Positions 42,494 to 51,774 of a stretch of 64,000 nt of DNA are shown here, one piece after another. Source of the DNA: Skermanella pratensis (GTDB lineage: Bacteria; Pseudomonadota; Alphaproteobacteria; Azospirillales; Azospirillaceae); NCBI RefSeq assembly GCF_008843145.1, contig NZ_CP030265.1:2714001-2778000 (forward strand), read 5' to 3'. Each line of letters begins with the position of its first letter. The stretch's first letter is position 1. Below the pieces are notes generated by a model. It saw nothing but the letters and a program-made list of their open reading frames with translations. It made no database searches and was not told the DNA's origin. The position numbers and the translations under genes are program-made.

Positions 42494-43157
42494 CGAACAT
42501 GGGCTTGCCGTCGGTGTTGCCGTGCAGCGGCTCGTTGGCCCGCTCGGGATGCGGCATCATGCCCAGCACGGTGCGGGTCTCGTTGAACAGGCCGGCGATG
42601 GCGTTGGCCGAGCCGTTGGGGTTGCCCGACGCGTCGATCACGCCGCCGGGGCTGACATAGCGGAAGGCCACCATGCCGGCGTCCTCGATCTGCGCGAGGG
42701 TGTCGGCGTCGGCGAAATAGTTGCCATCATGGTGGGCGACCGGGAAGCGGACGACCTGCCCCTTGGAAAAGGCCGAGGTGAAGGCGCTGTCCGTGTTCTC
42801 GACCCGAAGGTCGACGGTCCGGCAGATGAACTTCAACCCGGCGTTCCGCATCAGCGCGCCTGGCAGGAGGCCGGCCTCGGTCAGGATCTGGAAACCGTTG
42901 CAGATCCCCAGCACCCTGACGCCGGCCCTGGCGCGGGCCACGACCTCGCGCATCACAGGGGACCTGGCTGCCATCGCGCCGCTGCGCAGATAGTCGCCGT
43001 ATGAGAATCCGCCTGGAACGGCGATCAGGTCGACCGGGGGAAGGTCGCTGTCGCGGTGCCAGACCATGGCGGGCTTTGCGCCCGTGGCGTGCTCCAAAGC
43101 GACGCTGACGTCGCGGTCGCAGTTGGAGCCGGGGAATACAATGACGGCGGCCTTCAT
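42468..43157 (-). CDS. purQ: phosphoribosylformylglycinamidine synthase, PurQ glutaminase subunit
   Basis: A 229-residue class I glutamine amidotransferase that supplies ammonia to Pur[10 protein letters not shown] at the N-terminus, the nucleophile Cys in GICNGFQIL and the HPERANEP His/Glu pair are intact. The start at 43157 ([10 protein letters not shown]) fits the family; the open frame extends upstream to 43214. purS, which normally precedes it, lies 6.6 kb away. Confidence 0.96.
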
Positions 43158-43294
43158 GAGGCGCTTCAGCAACTTCCTTGGAGATGATGCCCCAGCGGCA
43201 ATTGCGGCAGACACTAAAGAGCCGGCCCCCCTATTGCAAGCCCATGGACGCGGGGCAGCCCTGCCGAAGCGTGCCGCCGCCGCTCAGTCCGGGG

Positions 43295-43474
43295 TCACCC
43301 CCGGCCATACCGCTTCTTGGCGATCTCCTGGGCGAAGTCGAATGCCGTCATCGCCACGCAGGCGACGAAGATGACGATCAGCACCGGCTCCGTCACATAG
43401 ACCGCGATGATGGCGAGGAACCCGGCGAAGCCGGCCAGTCCCAGGAAGGCGAGAAGGCTGTCGATGATCCTCAT
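43295..43474 (-). CDS. 59-residue membrane protein coupled to the amidase gene
   Basis: A short gene read directly from the sequence: MRIIDSLLAFLGLAGFAGFL, then AIIAVYVTEP, then VLIVIFVACVAMTAFDFAQEIAKKRYGRG. It has two hydrophobic segments (about residues 7-26 and 30-45) and a basic C-terminus, so it is a small inner-membrane protein with both ends probably cytoplasmic. GAGGATCGGG precedes the ATG, and the gene starts 10 bases after the amidase stop, which supports translation. I do not recognise the family. It may be an accessory subunit of the TRAP/amidase unit, by position only. Confidence 0.6.
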   Translation of the reverse strand: MRIIDSLLAFLGLAGFAGFLAIIAVYVTEPVLIVIFVACVAMTAFDFAQEIAKKRYGRG

Positions 43475-43484
43475 GTCCCGATCC

Positions 43485-44834
43485 TCAAATGGGTGTTGCC
43501 ATGCCGAAGCGGCGCATCAGCCAGCTCGCGGTTCGAAGCAGCCGGGCGTCGCCGCCGCGCCGGCCGACCAGCTGGACGCCGATCGGCAACCCGTTCTCCC
43601 CCTGGAGTAGGGGCAGGGTGATCGCCGGGACGCCGCAATAAGTCCAGATGGTGCAGAAAACCGGGTCGCCGGTCGTTGTGAGTCCGACCGGGGCCTCGCC
43701 GGTCGTCGCGGGCGTCACGATCGCGTCGTACCGGTCGAAGATGCGGTCGAGCGCGCTGTTGAGGATCTCCACCCAGTCCTGGGCCAGCGTGTAGTCGACA
43801 GCCAGCAGGGTGCGGCCCTCGTCGATCATGCCGCGCAGCAGGGGGCTGAGCTGGTCGCGGCCCCGCTCGGCATAGCGGGCGAAGTTGCGGGCGATGTCGG
43901 CCAGCATGATCGTGCGGTGCAGCTCGTGGGCCCGGTCGAACGGCTCCGGCAAATCGATCTGGTCGAAGCCGCCGTTCAATTCGTCGCGGAGTTCCCCGAA
44001 AGCCTCGCGGGTGGCCGGCTCGGCCCGGTCCCAGACGGGAGACGGCACGAAGGCCAGCACGGGGGTGAGCGGCGGCGTCGCCGTCGCCCCGTCGAGGAGT
44101 TGCGGCCGGGCCACCGGCCGCATGGCGGGATCCGCCTCGTCGTAGACCGCCAGCACGTCGGCCAGCAGGGCCGCGTCTTCGACGGAGCGGGCGAACACGC
44201 CGACGCTGTCGAGTGTCGGCGACTGGGTCAACACGCCGCGCCTTGATATCGTGCCGCGGCTCGGCTTGTAGCCGACCACGCCGCAGAACGAGGCCGGGCG
44301 GATCACCGATCCGTTGGTCTGGGTGCCCAGGGCCAGCGGTACCATGGATGCCGCGACCGCCGCCGCCGAGCCGGAGGACGAGCCGCCCGGCGTCCGCCCG
44401 GGATCGTGCGGGTTGCGGGTTTCGCAGGGATTCATGACCGCCAGTTCGGTCGTGGCGGTCTTGCCCATGACGATCGCACCGGCTTCGCGCAGCCGCGCGA
44501 CCGTGAAGGCGTCGGTCTGCGGCCTTCTGCCGGCATCCAGCGGCGTACCGTTGCAGGTTGGCATGTCGCGCGTGTCGATGATGTCCTTCAGGCCGACCGG
44601 GATGCCGTGGAGCGGCCCAGTCGGCCGCCCGGAAGATCGAAGGCTGTCGAGCATCCGGGCCTGGAGCATGACATGATCGGGATCGAGGAAGGTCCAGGCG
44701 CGGACCTCCTCCTCCCGCGCGGAAATGGCTTCCAAATGGGCTTCCGCGACCTCGACGGCCCGGACCTCGCCCCGGGCGATCCGGTGGCGGAGGTCGCTGG
44801 CCGCGAGGCGCGTCAGTTCCGGGTTCGCAGTCAT
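43485..44834 (-). CDS. amidase (amidase signature family)
   Basis: A 449-residue hydrolase with the Ser-cisSer-Lys triad: Lys83 (GLKDIIDT), the Ser cluster 152-154 in PGGSSSGSAAAVA, and the nucleophile Ser176 in GTQTNGSVIRPASFCG. The usual GTDTGGS is here GTQTNGS. The family hydrolyses amide bonds of small molecules. It follows the TRAP transporter genes with almost no gap (an alternative ATG at 44849 would overlap dctM), so its substrate is probably what the transporter imports. Confidence 0.88.
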   Translation of the reverse strand: MTANPELTRLAASDLRHRIARGEVRAVEVAEAHLEAISAREEEVRAWTFLDPDHVMLQARMLDSLRSSGRPTGPLHGIPVGLKDIIDTRDMPTCNGTPLDAGRRPQTDAFTVARLREAGAIVMGKTATTELAVMNPCETRNPHDPGRTPGGSSSGSAAAVAASMVPLALGTQTNGSVIRPASFCGVVGYKPSRGTISRRGVLTQSPTLDSVGVFARSVEDAALLADVLAVYDEADPAMRPVARPQLLDGATATPPLTPVLAFVPSPVWDRAEPATREAFGELRDELNGGFDQIDLPEPFDRAHELHRTIMLADIARNFARYAERGRDQLSPLLRGMIDEGRTLLAVDYTLAQDWVEILNSALDRIFDRYDAIVTPATTGEAPVGLTTTGDPVFCTIWTYCGVPAITLPLLQGENGLPIGVQLVGRRGGDARLLRTASWLMRRFGMATPI

Positions 44835-44838
44835 TCGG

Positions 44839-46194
44839 TTACTGACCATAGATCAGGTTAGGCAGGAAATAGGCAATCTGCGGGAACACGTAAAGGAGGA
44901 TCATCGACAGGAACACCAGGAAGAGGAACGGCATGCATCCTTTGAAGATCTGGACGAGCTGGACATGCGGTGGCGCAATCCCCTTCAGGTAATAGGCCGA
45001 CATCGCCATGGGCGGCGTCAGGAACGAGGTCTGGAGGTTGAGCGCGATCAGGATGCCGAAGAACAGTGGGTCGATCCCGAAATGCGGCAGCAGAGGCAGG
45101 AAGATCGGCACGAAGATGATGATGATCTCCGACCATTCCAGCGGCCAGCCGAGCAGGAAGATGATCAGCTGCGCAAGCAGCAGGAACTGCAGCGGCGTCA
45201 GATCCAGGCCGGTGACGAACTCCGTGATGACCCCTTCGCCGCCGAGATAGGAGAAGACGGAGGAGAAGGTCCAGGAGCCGACGAACAGCCAGCACACCAT
45301 CGCCGAGGTGCGGACCGTCAGGTAGACCGATTGCCTCAACCGGTCCCAGGTCAGCGATCCGTAGGCGGCCGCCAGGATGAGGCCGCCCAATGCGCCGATG
45401 GCGGCCGCCTCGGACGGAGTCGCCAGCCCGAACAGGATGGCTCCCAGGACCGACAGGATCAGCACCGCCAGGGGAAGGAACGACGTCGCCAGCATGACCA
45501 TCAGCTTGCCGACCGGCACGTCGCCGATGTCCTCGTCCCGCGGCTTGGGCGCGATGCTCGGCTGAAGGACTGCGCGGATCACGACATAGACGAGGTATAG
45601 CCCAGCCAGCATCAGTCCGGGCAGCAGCGCGCCGGCATACAGCCGGACGATCGAGACGCCCGATGTCGCGGCATATACGATCAGCATGATCGACGGCGGG
45701 ATCAGGATGCCGAGCGTGCCGCCCGCACAGATCACGCCGGAAGCGAAGCTGGTGTCGTAGCGCGCCTTGAGCATGGCCGGGAACGCCAGCAGGCCCATCA
45801 GCGTCACGACCGCGCCGACGATGCCGGTGGCGGTCGCGAACAGCGCGCAGGTGATCAGCGCGGCGACGGCCATGGAACCCGGAACCCGGCGCGCCGCGAT
45901 GTAGATCGTCTGGAACAGGCGGTCGACGATGTTGGCGCGTTCGACGACGTACCCCATGAACAGGAACAGCGGCACGGCGGTCAGCACGTCGTTCGCCATG
46001 ACCGAGTAGGTCTGGTTGACGAACAGGTCGAAGATGCGGTTGTCGAAGATCGTCCGCATCCGCTCCGCGTCGAAATAGGCGTAATAGCCGAAACCGACGC
46101 CCATTGCCATGAGGGTGAAGGCGATCGGAAAGCCGAGGAGGATCACGAAAAGGAACGAGCCCAGCATCAGCAGGGCTACTTGTGGGTCGGACAT
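44839..46194 (-). CDS. dctM: TRAP transporter large permease (DctM type)
   Basis: A 451-residue inner-membrane protein with about 12 helices, the sodium-coupled transport subunit. FLFMGYVVERANIVDRLF, ITCALFATATGIVGAVVTLMGLLAFPAML and the GILIPPSIMLIVYA segment are DctM hallmarks. It starts 3 bases after dctQ. With the small permease and binding protein it forms a complete tripartite transporter. Confidence 0.94.
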   Translation of the reverse strand: MSDPQVALLMLGSFLFVILLGFPIAFTLMAMGVGFGYYAYFDAERMRTIFDNRIFDLFVNQTYSVMANDVLTAVPLFLFMGYVVERANIVDRLFQTIYIAARRVPGSMAVAALITCALFATATGIVGAVVTLMGLLAFPAMLKARYDTSFASGVICAGGTLGILIPPSIMLIVYAATSGVSIVRLYAGALLPGLMLAGLYLVYVVIRAVLQPSIAPKPRDEDIGDVPVGKLMVMLATSFLPLAVLILSVLGAILFGLATPSEAAAIGALGGLILAAAYGSLTWDRLRQSVYLTVRTSAMVCWLFVGSWTFSSVFSYLGGEGVITEFVTGLDLTPLQFLLLAQLIIFLLGWPLEWSEIIIIFVPIFLPLLPHFGIDPLFFGILIALNLQTSFLTPPMAMSAYYLKGIAPPHVQLVQIFKGCMPFLFLVFLSMILLYVFPQIAYFLPNLIYGQ

Positions 46195-46197
46195 GGA

Positions 46198-46839
46198 TCA
46201 GCCCCGCCTGTCGCCGTTGGTCTTGTTATGCATGGGCGTGACGATATCCACCGCCTCGGATCCATGGGGAAGGCTGCCGGTGGCGAGAGACTTCGCCAGC
46301 GCGGTTTCGGTTTCCTCGACATCGTCGCGGGCCCGCATCCATTCGCCGGTCCGGATGCAGATGATGCAGCGGAAGACCTGGGCGATTCCCTGGATCAGGA
46401 GAAGGACGCCGGCGGCGACGATGATCGACTTGAACTGGAAGATCGGGATGCCGGCCGGGCTCATCACGCTGACTTCGGCGTAGCGCCAGGATCGCGAAGC
46501 GTATTTCCAGCCCGCCAGGATAAGGGCGATGATCCCCGGGAAGAAGAACAGGAAATAAAGCACCAGTTCGACCTTCGCCTGGGTGCGGGGACGCCACAGC
46601 CGGTAGATGAAGTCGCCGCGCACATGCCCGTCGCGGGACAACGTATAGGCGCCACCCATCATGAACAGCGTGCCGTACATCATGTAGGTGATGTCGAACG
46701 CCCAGGTCGTGGGATTGTCGAGGAAGTACCGGACGAAGACTTCGTAGCTGACGCCGAATGTCATGACGACGATCGCCCAGGCGAACGCCTTGCCGATCCA
46801 TGCGGACAGGCGGTCGGCGAACTCGATGTACCGGATCAT
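46198..46839 (-). CDS. dctQ: TRAP transporter small permease (DctQ type)
   Basis: A 213-residue protein with four hydrophobic segments, longer than the usual 160-180. RYFLDNPTTWAFDITYMMYGTLFMMGGAYTLSRDGHVRGDFIY matches DctQ of the mannitol/chloroaromatic-type branch. I chose the ATG at 46839 because GGGAG lies 6 bases upstream; the frame reaches 46869. The Thr/Glu-rich cytoplasmic tail of about 40 residues after the last helix is extra. Confidence 0.88.
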   Translation of the reverse strand: MIRYIEFADRLSAWIGKAFAWAIVVMTFGVSYEVFVRYFLDNPTTWAFDITYMMYGTLFMMGGAYTLSRDGHVRGDFIYRLWRPRTQAKVELVLYFLFFFPGIIALILAGWKYASRSWRYAEVSVMSPAGIPIFQFKSIIVAAGVLLLIQGIAQVFRCIICIRTGEWMRARDDVEETETALAKSLATGSLPHGSEAVDIVTPMHNKTNGDRRG

Positions 46840-46920
46840 GGAATTCTCCCAAGCCTCAAGGTCAGACAAGCGCCGGCGCGGTCAGGACCGCGCCGGCGTG
46901 AAAACCCAGGGCCTTCCCGG

Positions 46921-48054
46921 TCAGAGGGCGATCTTGCTCGGGAAATAGTGGCTGTACGCCAGCTTGTAGTCGGGGTCGTTCATCAGCTGATAGAACACGG
47001 TGCGTTCGGTCCAGGCGCGCTGGCTGTCCATCACCCGCTTCATGAACGCGTCGCCTTCCAGTTGCGGGATGAGCTTGTCCCACGCCTCAAGCTGCTTGGC
47101 GAGGACGTCGGCCGGGGTGCGGACCACCTTGACGCCCGACTCCTTCTGCAGCTTCTGCAGGTCGGCGGAGTACTGGTCCAGGGCGAGGGCGGTGTTGGCC
47201 GTGCTCGCCGACTCGACCGCGTACCGCAGGATGGCCTGGAGATCCTTGTCCAGTCTCTCGAACCGGTCCTTGTTGAAGATGAACTCGAACGACTCGCTGG
47301 CCTGATGGTACGACGACAGCAGGTAGTTCTTGGCCACGTCCTGGGCGCCGAACCGCATGTCGGAGGTCGGGTTGTTGAATTCGAAGGCGTCGATGACGCC
47401 GCGCTCCATCGCCGGGACGATCTCGCCTCCCGGGAGCTGGGTCACCCGCATGCCCATCGCCTGCATCAGGTCGGCGGCCAGGCCGACCGTCCGGTACTTC
47501 AGGCCGTTCACGTCGGAAGCGCCGGCGATCTCCTTCTTGAACCAGCCGAGCGGCTGGGCCGGCATCGGGAAGCCGAAGAAACCCACCACGTTGAGCCCCA
47601 GGATGTCCTGGGTCAGCTCCCGGTAGAACTCCTGCCCGCCGCCCTTGTGGATCCAGGCCAGCAGGTTGGTGGCGCTGCCGCCCCAGACCGGCCCGGTGCC
47701 GAACAGGGACGCGGCCTTGTGCTTGCCGTACCAGTAGACGGGAACAGTGTGGGCGGCGTCGATGATGCCGTCATGGCAGGCATCCTGGACCTGGAAGGCA
47801 CCGACCACGGCGCCCGCGGGCAGCAGGTCGATCCTGAGTCGTCCACCGGACATGGCCTCGACCCGTTCGACGTACTGCTTGGCCATATCCTGGAAGATAT
47901 CCGAGGACGGCCATGACGACTGCATCTTGAGCACGACCGGGGATTGGGCAGTCACGACGGCGGGAGCGGCAAGCGCTCCGGCGGCGGCACCCGCCCCGAT
48001 TGCACTGGTGCGCAGAAACTTGCGGCGCGAAACCGTGGTCTCGTCGGTTTTCAT
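46921..48054 (-). CDS. TRAP transporter substrate-binding protein (DctP/TakP-like)
   Basis: A 377-residue periplasmic binding protein. A twin-arginine signal (SRRKFLRTSAIGAGAAAGALAAPAVVTAQ) precedes VLKMQSSWPSSDIFQDMAKQYVERVEAMSGGRLRIDLLPAGAVVGAFQVQDA. GLKYRTVGLAADLMQAMGMRVTQLPGGEIVPAMERGVIDAFEF contains the carboxylate-binding Arg of the family. The pattern is close to TakP-type proteins that bind 2-oxo acids. The ATG at 48054 has GGGAGG at good spacing. Export as a folded protein (Tat) is inferred from the signal. Confidence 0.92.
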   Translation of the reverse strand: MKTDETTVSRRKFLRTSAIGAGAAAGALAAPAVVTAQSPVVLKMQSSWPSSDIFQDMAKQYVERVEAMSGGRLRIDLLPAGAVVGAFQVQDACHDGIIDAAHTVPVYWYGKHKAASLFGTGPVWGGSATNLLAWIHKGGGQEFYRELTQDILGLNVVGFFGFPMPAQPLGWFKKEIAGASDVNGLKYRTVGLAADLMQAMGMRVTQLPGGEIVPAMERGVIDAFEFNNPTSDMRFGAQDVAKNYLLSSYHQASESFEFIFNKDRFERLDKDLQAILRYAVESASTANTALALDQYSADLQKLQKESGVKVVRTPADVLAKQLEAWDKLIPQLEGDAFMKRVMDSQRAWTERTVFYQLMNDPDYKLAYSHYFPSKIAL

Positions 48055-48378
48055 GTTCATCCTCCCTACATCAAGTTTTTGTCTGGCTGATTATTCTTTT
48101 GCTGCACAAGCGAAGAGCCCGCCGAGCGGTATCGCCTATACTGGACGAGGACAGCCAGAGCGGGATTCATCCTTGGTCGTTAGCATAAACGAAGGTCTGG
48201 GACCGTCAACAAGTATCGCATCTACACATTCAAAACTGGCATAGTGATACAATACTTAAGATAACATTAACGCCCAGGGGTGAATTACACGCGACGGGAC
48301 CGCCTGCTCATTCTTGCCGAGCAAGCCATCCTGGATCGTGCCGGGGGAAAGGAAATCCCATCGGCGGCCGGGTGATTC
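48055..48378 (-). promoter_or_regulatory. control region of the TRAP operon
   Basis: A 324-base gap that is AT-rich in part. On the minus strand TTGACG (48204-48209) and TATGCT (48182-48187) have a 16-base spacer and are a plausible sigma-70 promoter, leaving a leader of about 120 bases. Upstream, GTATC (about 48213) and GATAC (about 48247) are inverted and could be part of an operator for a ligand-responsive repressor. No regulator gene is adjacent. Confidence 0.45.
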
Positions 48379-49011
48379 TCAGTTCTGCCGGATGCCCTCG
48401 AACTCTATGATCAGTTGCACGTCGTCGCCGACCCAGCCGTTGTCCGTCCCGTACACCATGCCCCATTCGCTCCGTCGAATGGTGCCGCGGGCGGAGACCC
48501 CGGCGACGTAGTTCGGTTTGCCGAACAGCCCTCCTCCGAAGGGGTACTCGCCGACCTTGTTCAGGACGACGTCGAAAGTTACCGGCCGGGTGACGCCGCG
48601 CAGGGTGAGGTCCCCTGTCATCTTGCCGGCACGGTCGCCGGTCTTCTGCGCCGATGTCATGGTGAAGGTCATCTCCGGGTGCTGGTCGGCCCAGAAGAAA
48701 TCTTCCTTGCGCAGGTGTTCGTCGCGTTTGTCATGATTCGTGAAGACGCTGGCGGTCTTGACCGTCACCTTGACGTCCGAGATGGCTTGGGTCTCCTCGT
48801 CGAAGCGGAAGGTCCCGGCGATGTCCCTGAACATGCCGAGCACGTCGGCATAGCCGATGTGGGAAACGAGGAATCCGAACGAGGCGTGCTCCGGATCGAT
48901 CCGGTAGTCGCGCGGGGCGGCGCCGGCCGGCAGCGACATGGACATGAAGGCCGAAAGCGCGAAGGCGCCGATTGCCCAGCGTCGGACGTTCCGGGTGGTG
49001 GAGCCGATCAT
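48379..49011 (-). CDS. YceI family periplasmic lipocalin-like protein
   Basis: A 210-residue exported protein with a signal peptide ending near PAGAA (residue 32). YRIDPEHASFGFLVSHIGYADVLGMFRDIAGTFRFDE and DLTLRGVTRPVTFDVVLNKVG are YceI signatures. The family binds isoprenoid or other amphiphilic molecules in a long beta-barrel, with uncertain physiology. GGGAGG lies 6 bases before the ATG. It is a stand-alone gene by spacing. Confidence 0.92.
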   Translation of the reverse strand: MIGSTTRNVRRWAIGAFALSAFMSMSLPAGAAPRDYRIDPEHASFGFLVSHIGYADVLGMFRDIAGTFRFDEETQAISDVKVTVKTASVFTNHDKRDEHLRKEDFFWADQHPEMTFTMTSAQKTGDRAGKMTGDLTLRGVTRPVTFDVVLNKVGEYPFGGGLFGKPNYVAGVSARGTIRRSEWGMVYGTDNGWVGDDVQLIIEFEGIRQN

Positions 49012-49052
49012 CTTGTTCCTCCCTGGCTGTTGTACCGCGGGGTTGCTCGAAG

Positions 49053-49724
49053 CTATTTAGGAGAAATGCAGTCGGGTGCCAGTGCCGATGCACTGCGCGC
49101 ACGACGCCGGCGTCCAGGCGCGACGGCAAGATAGTAATGCCACACCAGACGGGCCGCCGTGCTGCGATAGGGGCGCCAGGGGTCGCCCAACGCCATCAGT
49201 TCGTCCCGCGGCGGTCGACGGTCGCGGCCGAGCATCCATTGCAGCCCCACGGCGACCGCAAGGTCGTCCACCGGCCAGACATCGGGCCGGCAGAGCACGA
49301 GCAGGAGGTAGATCTCCGCGCTCCAGCGGCCGATGCCTTTCACCCGCACCAGCGCCTCCAGCGCTTCGTCGTCCGGCATGCGGCCGACCGCGTCTATGTC
49401 GAGCTGGCCGGAAGCCACCTGGTCGGCCAAGCCGCGGGCATAGACCATCTTCTGGCGGCTGAAGCCGCAGGCCTTCAGCGTGTCGTCGGGCAGCGCCAGC
49501 ACCGCGTCGGGCGTCAGCGGACCGGCCGCCGCGCACAGCTTGCGCCACATGGCCTCGGCCGCCAGCGTCGAGACCTGCTGCTCCAGGATGATGCGCAGCA
49601 GTCCCGGAAATCCGGCGGGAGTCCGAGGGACGGGTTCGGCCAGGGGTCCCCCGGCCTCCAGGCACCGGTGGAACAAAGGGTCCCGGGAAAGCAGGGACCC
49701 GACCGTGGCCTCGTGAGAGGTCAA
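49053..49724 (-). CDS. AlkA-like DNA-3-methyladenine glycosylase
   Basis: A protein of about 223 residues in the HhH-GPD superfamily that removes alkylated purines from DNA. LLRIILEQQVSTLAAEAMWRKL begins the domain. VKGIGRWSAEIYLLL is the helix-hairpin-helix, and the catalytic Asp is in WPVDDLAVAVGLQWM. The start is uncertain. A TTG at 49724 overlaps the purS stop as TTGA, and the frame extends to 49781 inside purS. There is no N-terminal AlkA beta domain, as in compact bacterial homologues. Confidence 0.88.
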   Translation of the reverse strand: MTSHEATVGSLLSRDPLFHRCLEAGGPLAEPVPRTPAGFPGLLRIILEQQVSTLAAEAMWRKLCAAAGPLTPDAVLALPDDTLKACGFSRQKMVYARGLADQVASGQLDIDAVGRMPDDEALEALVRVKGIGRWSAEIYLLLVLCRPDVWPVDDLAVAVGLQWMLGRDRRPPRDELMALGDPWRPYRSTAARLVWHYYLAVAPGRRRRARSASALAPDCISPK

Positions 49725-49963
49725 CCGACGAGGTCGATGCGGTAATCCTCGATCACGGTGTTCGCCAGAAGCTTCTGGCACATGGCCTCGACCGCCTTGC
49801 GGGCGGCTTCCGGGTCGGTCTCCGTCAGGTCCAGTTCGATGAACTTGCCCTGACGGACCTCGTCCACACCGTCGAAGCCCAGAGACTGCAGCGCGTGGCC
49901 GATCGCCTTGCCCTGGGGGTCGAGAACGCCACGCTTCAGGGTGACGTGAACATTTGCCTTCAT
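49721..49963 (-). CDS. purS: phosphoribosylformylglycinamidine synthase subunit PurS
   Basis: An 80-residue protein of normal PurS length. It bridges PurL and PurQ in the FGAM synthase complex. KANVHVTLKRGVLDPQGKAIGHALQSLGFDGVDEVRQGKFIELDL is diagnostic. AAGG precedes the start. It lies directly after purC, but its expected downstream neighbour purQ has been displaced. Confidence 0.97.
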   Translation of the reverse strand: MKANVHVTLKRGVLDPQGKAIGHALQSLGFDGVDEVRQGKFIELDLTETDPEAARKAVEAMCQKLLANTVIEDYRIDLVG

Positions 49964-49994
49964 GATCGATCTGCCTTCGAGAACGCGTGAGCTG

Positions 49995-50759
49995 CTACTG
50001 CATCAGCTTCGGTGTGTTGAAATCGCCGGGACCGCCCTCCGGCAGAATACCCAGCCGGCGCGCCACTTCCTGGTACGCCTCCTCGACCCGGCCGAGGTCT
50101 TCGCGGAACCGGTCCTTGTCCAGCTTCATGTTGGTCTTGACGTCCCACAGCCGGCAATTGTCGGGGCTGATCTCGTCGGCCAGCACGATCCGCATCTCGT
50201 CGTTCTCCCACAGGCGGCCGAACTCGACCTTGAAGTCGACCAGCTTCAGGCCGATGCCGAGGAACAGGCCGGATAGATAATCGTTGATCCGCAGGGACAG
50301 GGCCATCATGTCGTCCAGGTCCTGGGGCGTCGCCCAGCCGAACGCGGTGATATGCTCCTCCGATACCATGGGGTCGTTCAGCTCATCGGATTTGTAATAA
50401 TATTCCATGATCGAGCGCGGGAGCTGGGTGCCTTCCGGAATTCCGAAACGCTTGGACAGGGAACCCGCGGCGACGTTGCGGACCACCAGCTCGATCGGAA
50501 TGATCTCGACCTCGCGGACCAGCTGCTCGCGCATGTTGAGGCGCCGCACGAAATGCGTGGGGACGCCGATCTCCCCCAGCTTGGTCATCAGGTATTCCGA
50601 GATCCGGTTGTTCAGGACCCCCTTGCCCGTGATGATGCCTCGCTTCTGGTTGTTGAAGGCGGTCGCGTCGTCCTTGAAATACTGAACCAGAGTGCCAGGC
50701 TCCGGTCCCTCGAACAGAACCTTGGCCTTGCCCTCGTAGATCCGCCTGCGTCGCGTCAT
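49995..50759 (-). CDS. purC: phosphoribosylaminoimidazole-succinocarboxamide (SAICAR) synthase
   Basis: A 254-residue enzyme joining aspartate to CAIR in purine synthesis. [54 protein letters not shown] and [13 protein letters not shown] are all conserved. The start at 50759 ([13 protein letters not shown]) fits the family; extra upstream frame to 50834 does not. It is probably the first gene of a purC-purS unit. Confidence 0.97.
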   Translation of the reverse strand: MTRRRRIYEGKAKVLFEGPEPGTLVQYFKDDATAFNNQKRGIITGKGVLNNRISEYLMTKLGEIGVPTHFVRRLNMREQLVREVEIIPIELVVRNVAAGSLSKRFGIPEGTQLPRSIMEYYYKSDELNDPMVSEEHITAFGWATPQDLDDMMALSLRINDYLSGLFLGIGLKLVDFKVEFGRLWENDEMRIVLADEISPDNCRLWDVKTNMKLDKDRFREDLGRVEEAYQEVARRLGILPEGGPGDFNTPKLMQ

Positions 50760-50910
50760 GATGGGCTTCCGGAAGTGGCAGGACCGGATTGTACGGACCG
50801 GTCCAGGTAATATGGTTGCTGATATAGCAAGCAACTACGTTTAGCACAATGGAGGCGGCGTGCGGAGCCTCCGCGTGCGGCTTGCACCGGCAACCGGTCG
50901 AAATGGATTT

Positions 50911-51666
50911 TCAGGAGAGATCGACCTCCTCCCACGGTGTCTCGTCGGGGCGTCCGGAGCAGAACCGAAAGACCGGCTTGACTTCCGGATGGTCGGCCGA
51001 CGGCAGCGCCAGCAGCGTGCTGCTGGTGGTCCCGAATCCGGTCGGGGTGACCACGCACATGGCGCCCCGCGGTCCCGCGTCGCCATCCCAGATCCGGCTG
51101 CCCAGCAATTCCTCCCACGCCTTCCAGTCGCCTCCCGCGGGGTCCGGCGTCCGGGCATGGGCGAACAGGGGACGGTAGAAGCGGATCCGGCTGCTCGAGT
51201 CGTCATTGAGGTCTTGCGCGGTCACCATCGACACCCCTTCGGGAATCCGTTCGATCCCGATGCGGGCGCCGTCCTCGCGCCGGCTGAGGCAGAAGGCATC
51301 CCGGTTGTCCGCGACAACCAGGTTGAACGGCCGGTAGGCCGCCGGATCGAGATGTGCCAGCGCCTGCGCGGCGTCGGCCGCGTCGGCATGGTCGAGGGCG
51401 TCGAGCACCAGCTCGCCCCGGCTGCGCTTGCCCTGCTCGGGACCCAGGGTTCCCATGCGGTTGAGCACTACCGCGACCACGCCGGTGTCATTCAGCGCAA
51501 GCCAGCTGCCCCCGGCCAGCTCGTCGATTCCGCCCAGCACGTCGGGCCGGTCGGGCCAGTGGCGTGACGGCGGTTTCCAAGGGCGTCCTGCCATTTCGTC
51601 GCGGTTGCCGCCGATGATCAGCGGGAATGTCGCGCCCGGCTGGCGTAGAATGACGATAGAGCACAT
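50911..51666 (-). CDS. NRDE (TANGO2-like) family protein
   Basis: A 251-residue protein starting MCSIVILRQPG, with GGNRDEMAGRPWKPP at about residues 19-33, the NRDE motif that names the family. The N-terminal Cys resembles Ntn-hydrolase nucleophiles, which is why an Ntn-type fold has been suggested. TANGO2 homologues have been linked to haem trafficking and lipid metabolism in eukaryotes; the bacterial role is not settled. It stands between purC and the divergent zeta-subunit gene. Confidence 0.88.
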   Translation of the reverse strand: MCSIVILRQPGATFPLIIGGNRDEMAGRPWKPPSRHWPDRPDVLGGIDELAGGSWLALNDTGVVAVVLNRMGTLGPEQGKRSRGELVLDALDHADAADAAQALAHLDPAAYRPFNLVVADNRDAFCLSRREDGARIGIERIPEGVSMVTAQDLNDDSSSRIRFYRPLFAHARTPDPAGGDWKAWEELLGSRIWDGDAGPRGAMCVVTPTGFGTTSSTLLALPSADHPEVKPVFRFCSGRPDETPWEEVDLS

Positions 51667-51774
51667 GGTCGTCCGTCCGCTTTGCCATTATGTAGGGTAG
51701 GGAACAGCCACCGGCAGGGCAGTGAGCCAACCGTTGCCAGTCACCTGGTGCCAGTCAACTGGGGAGAAGGTCGA

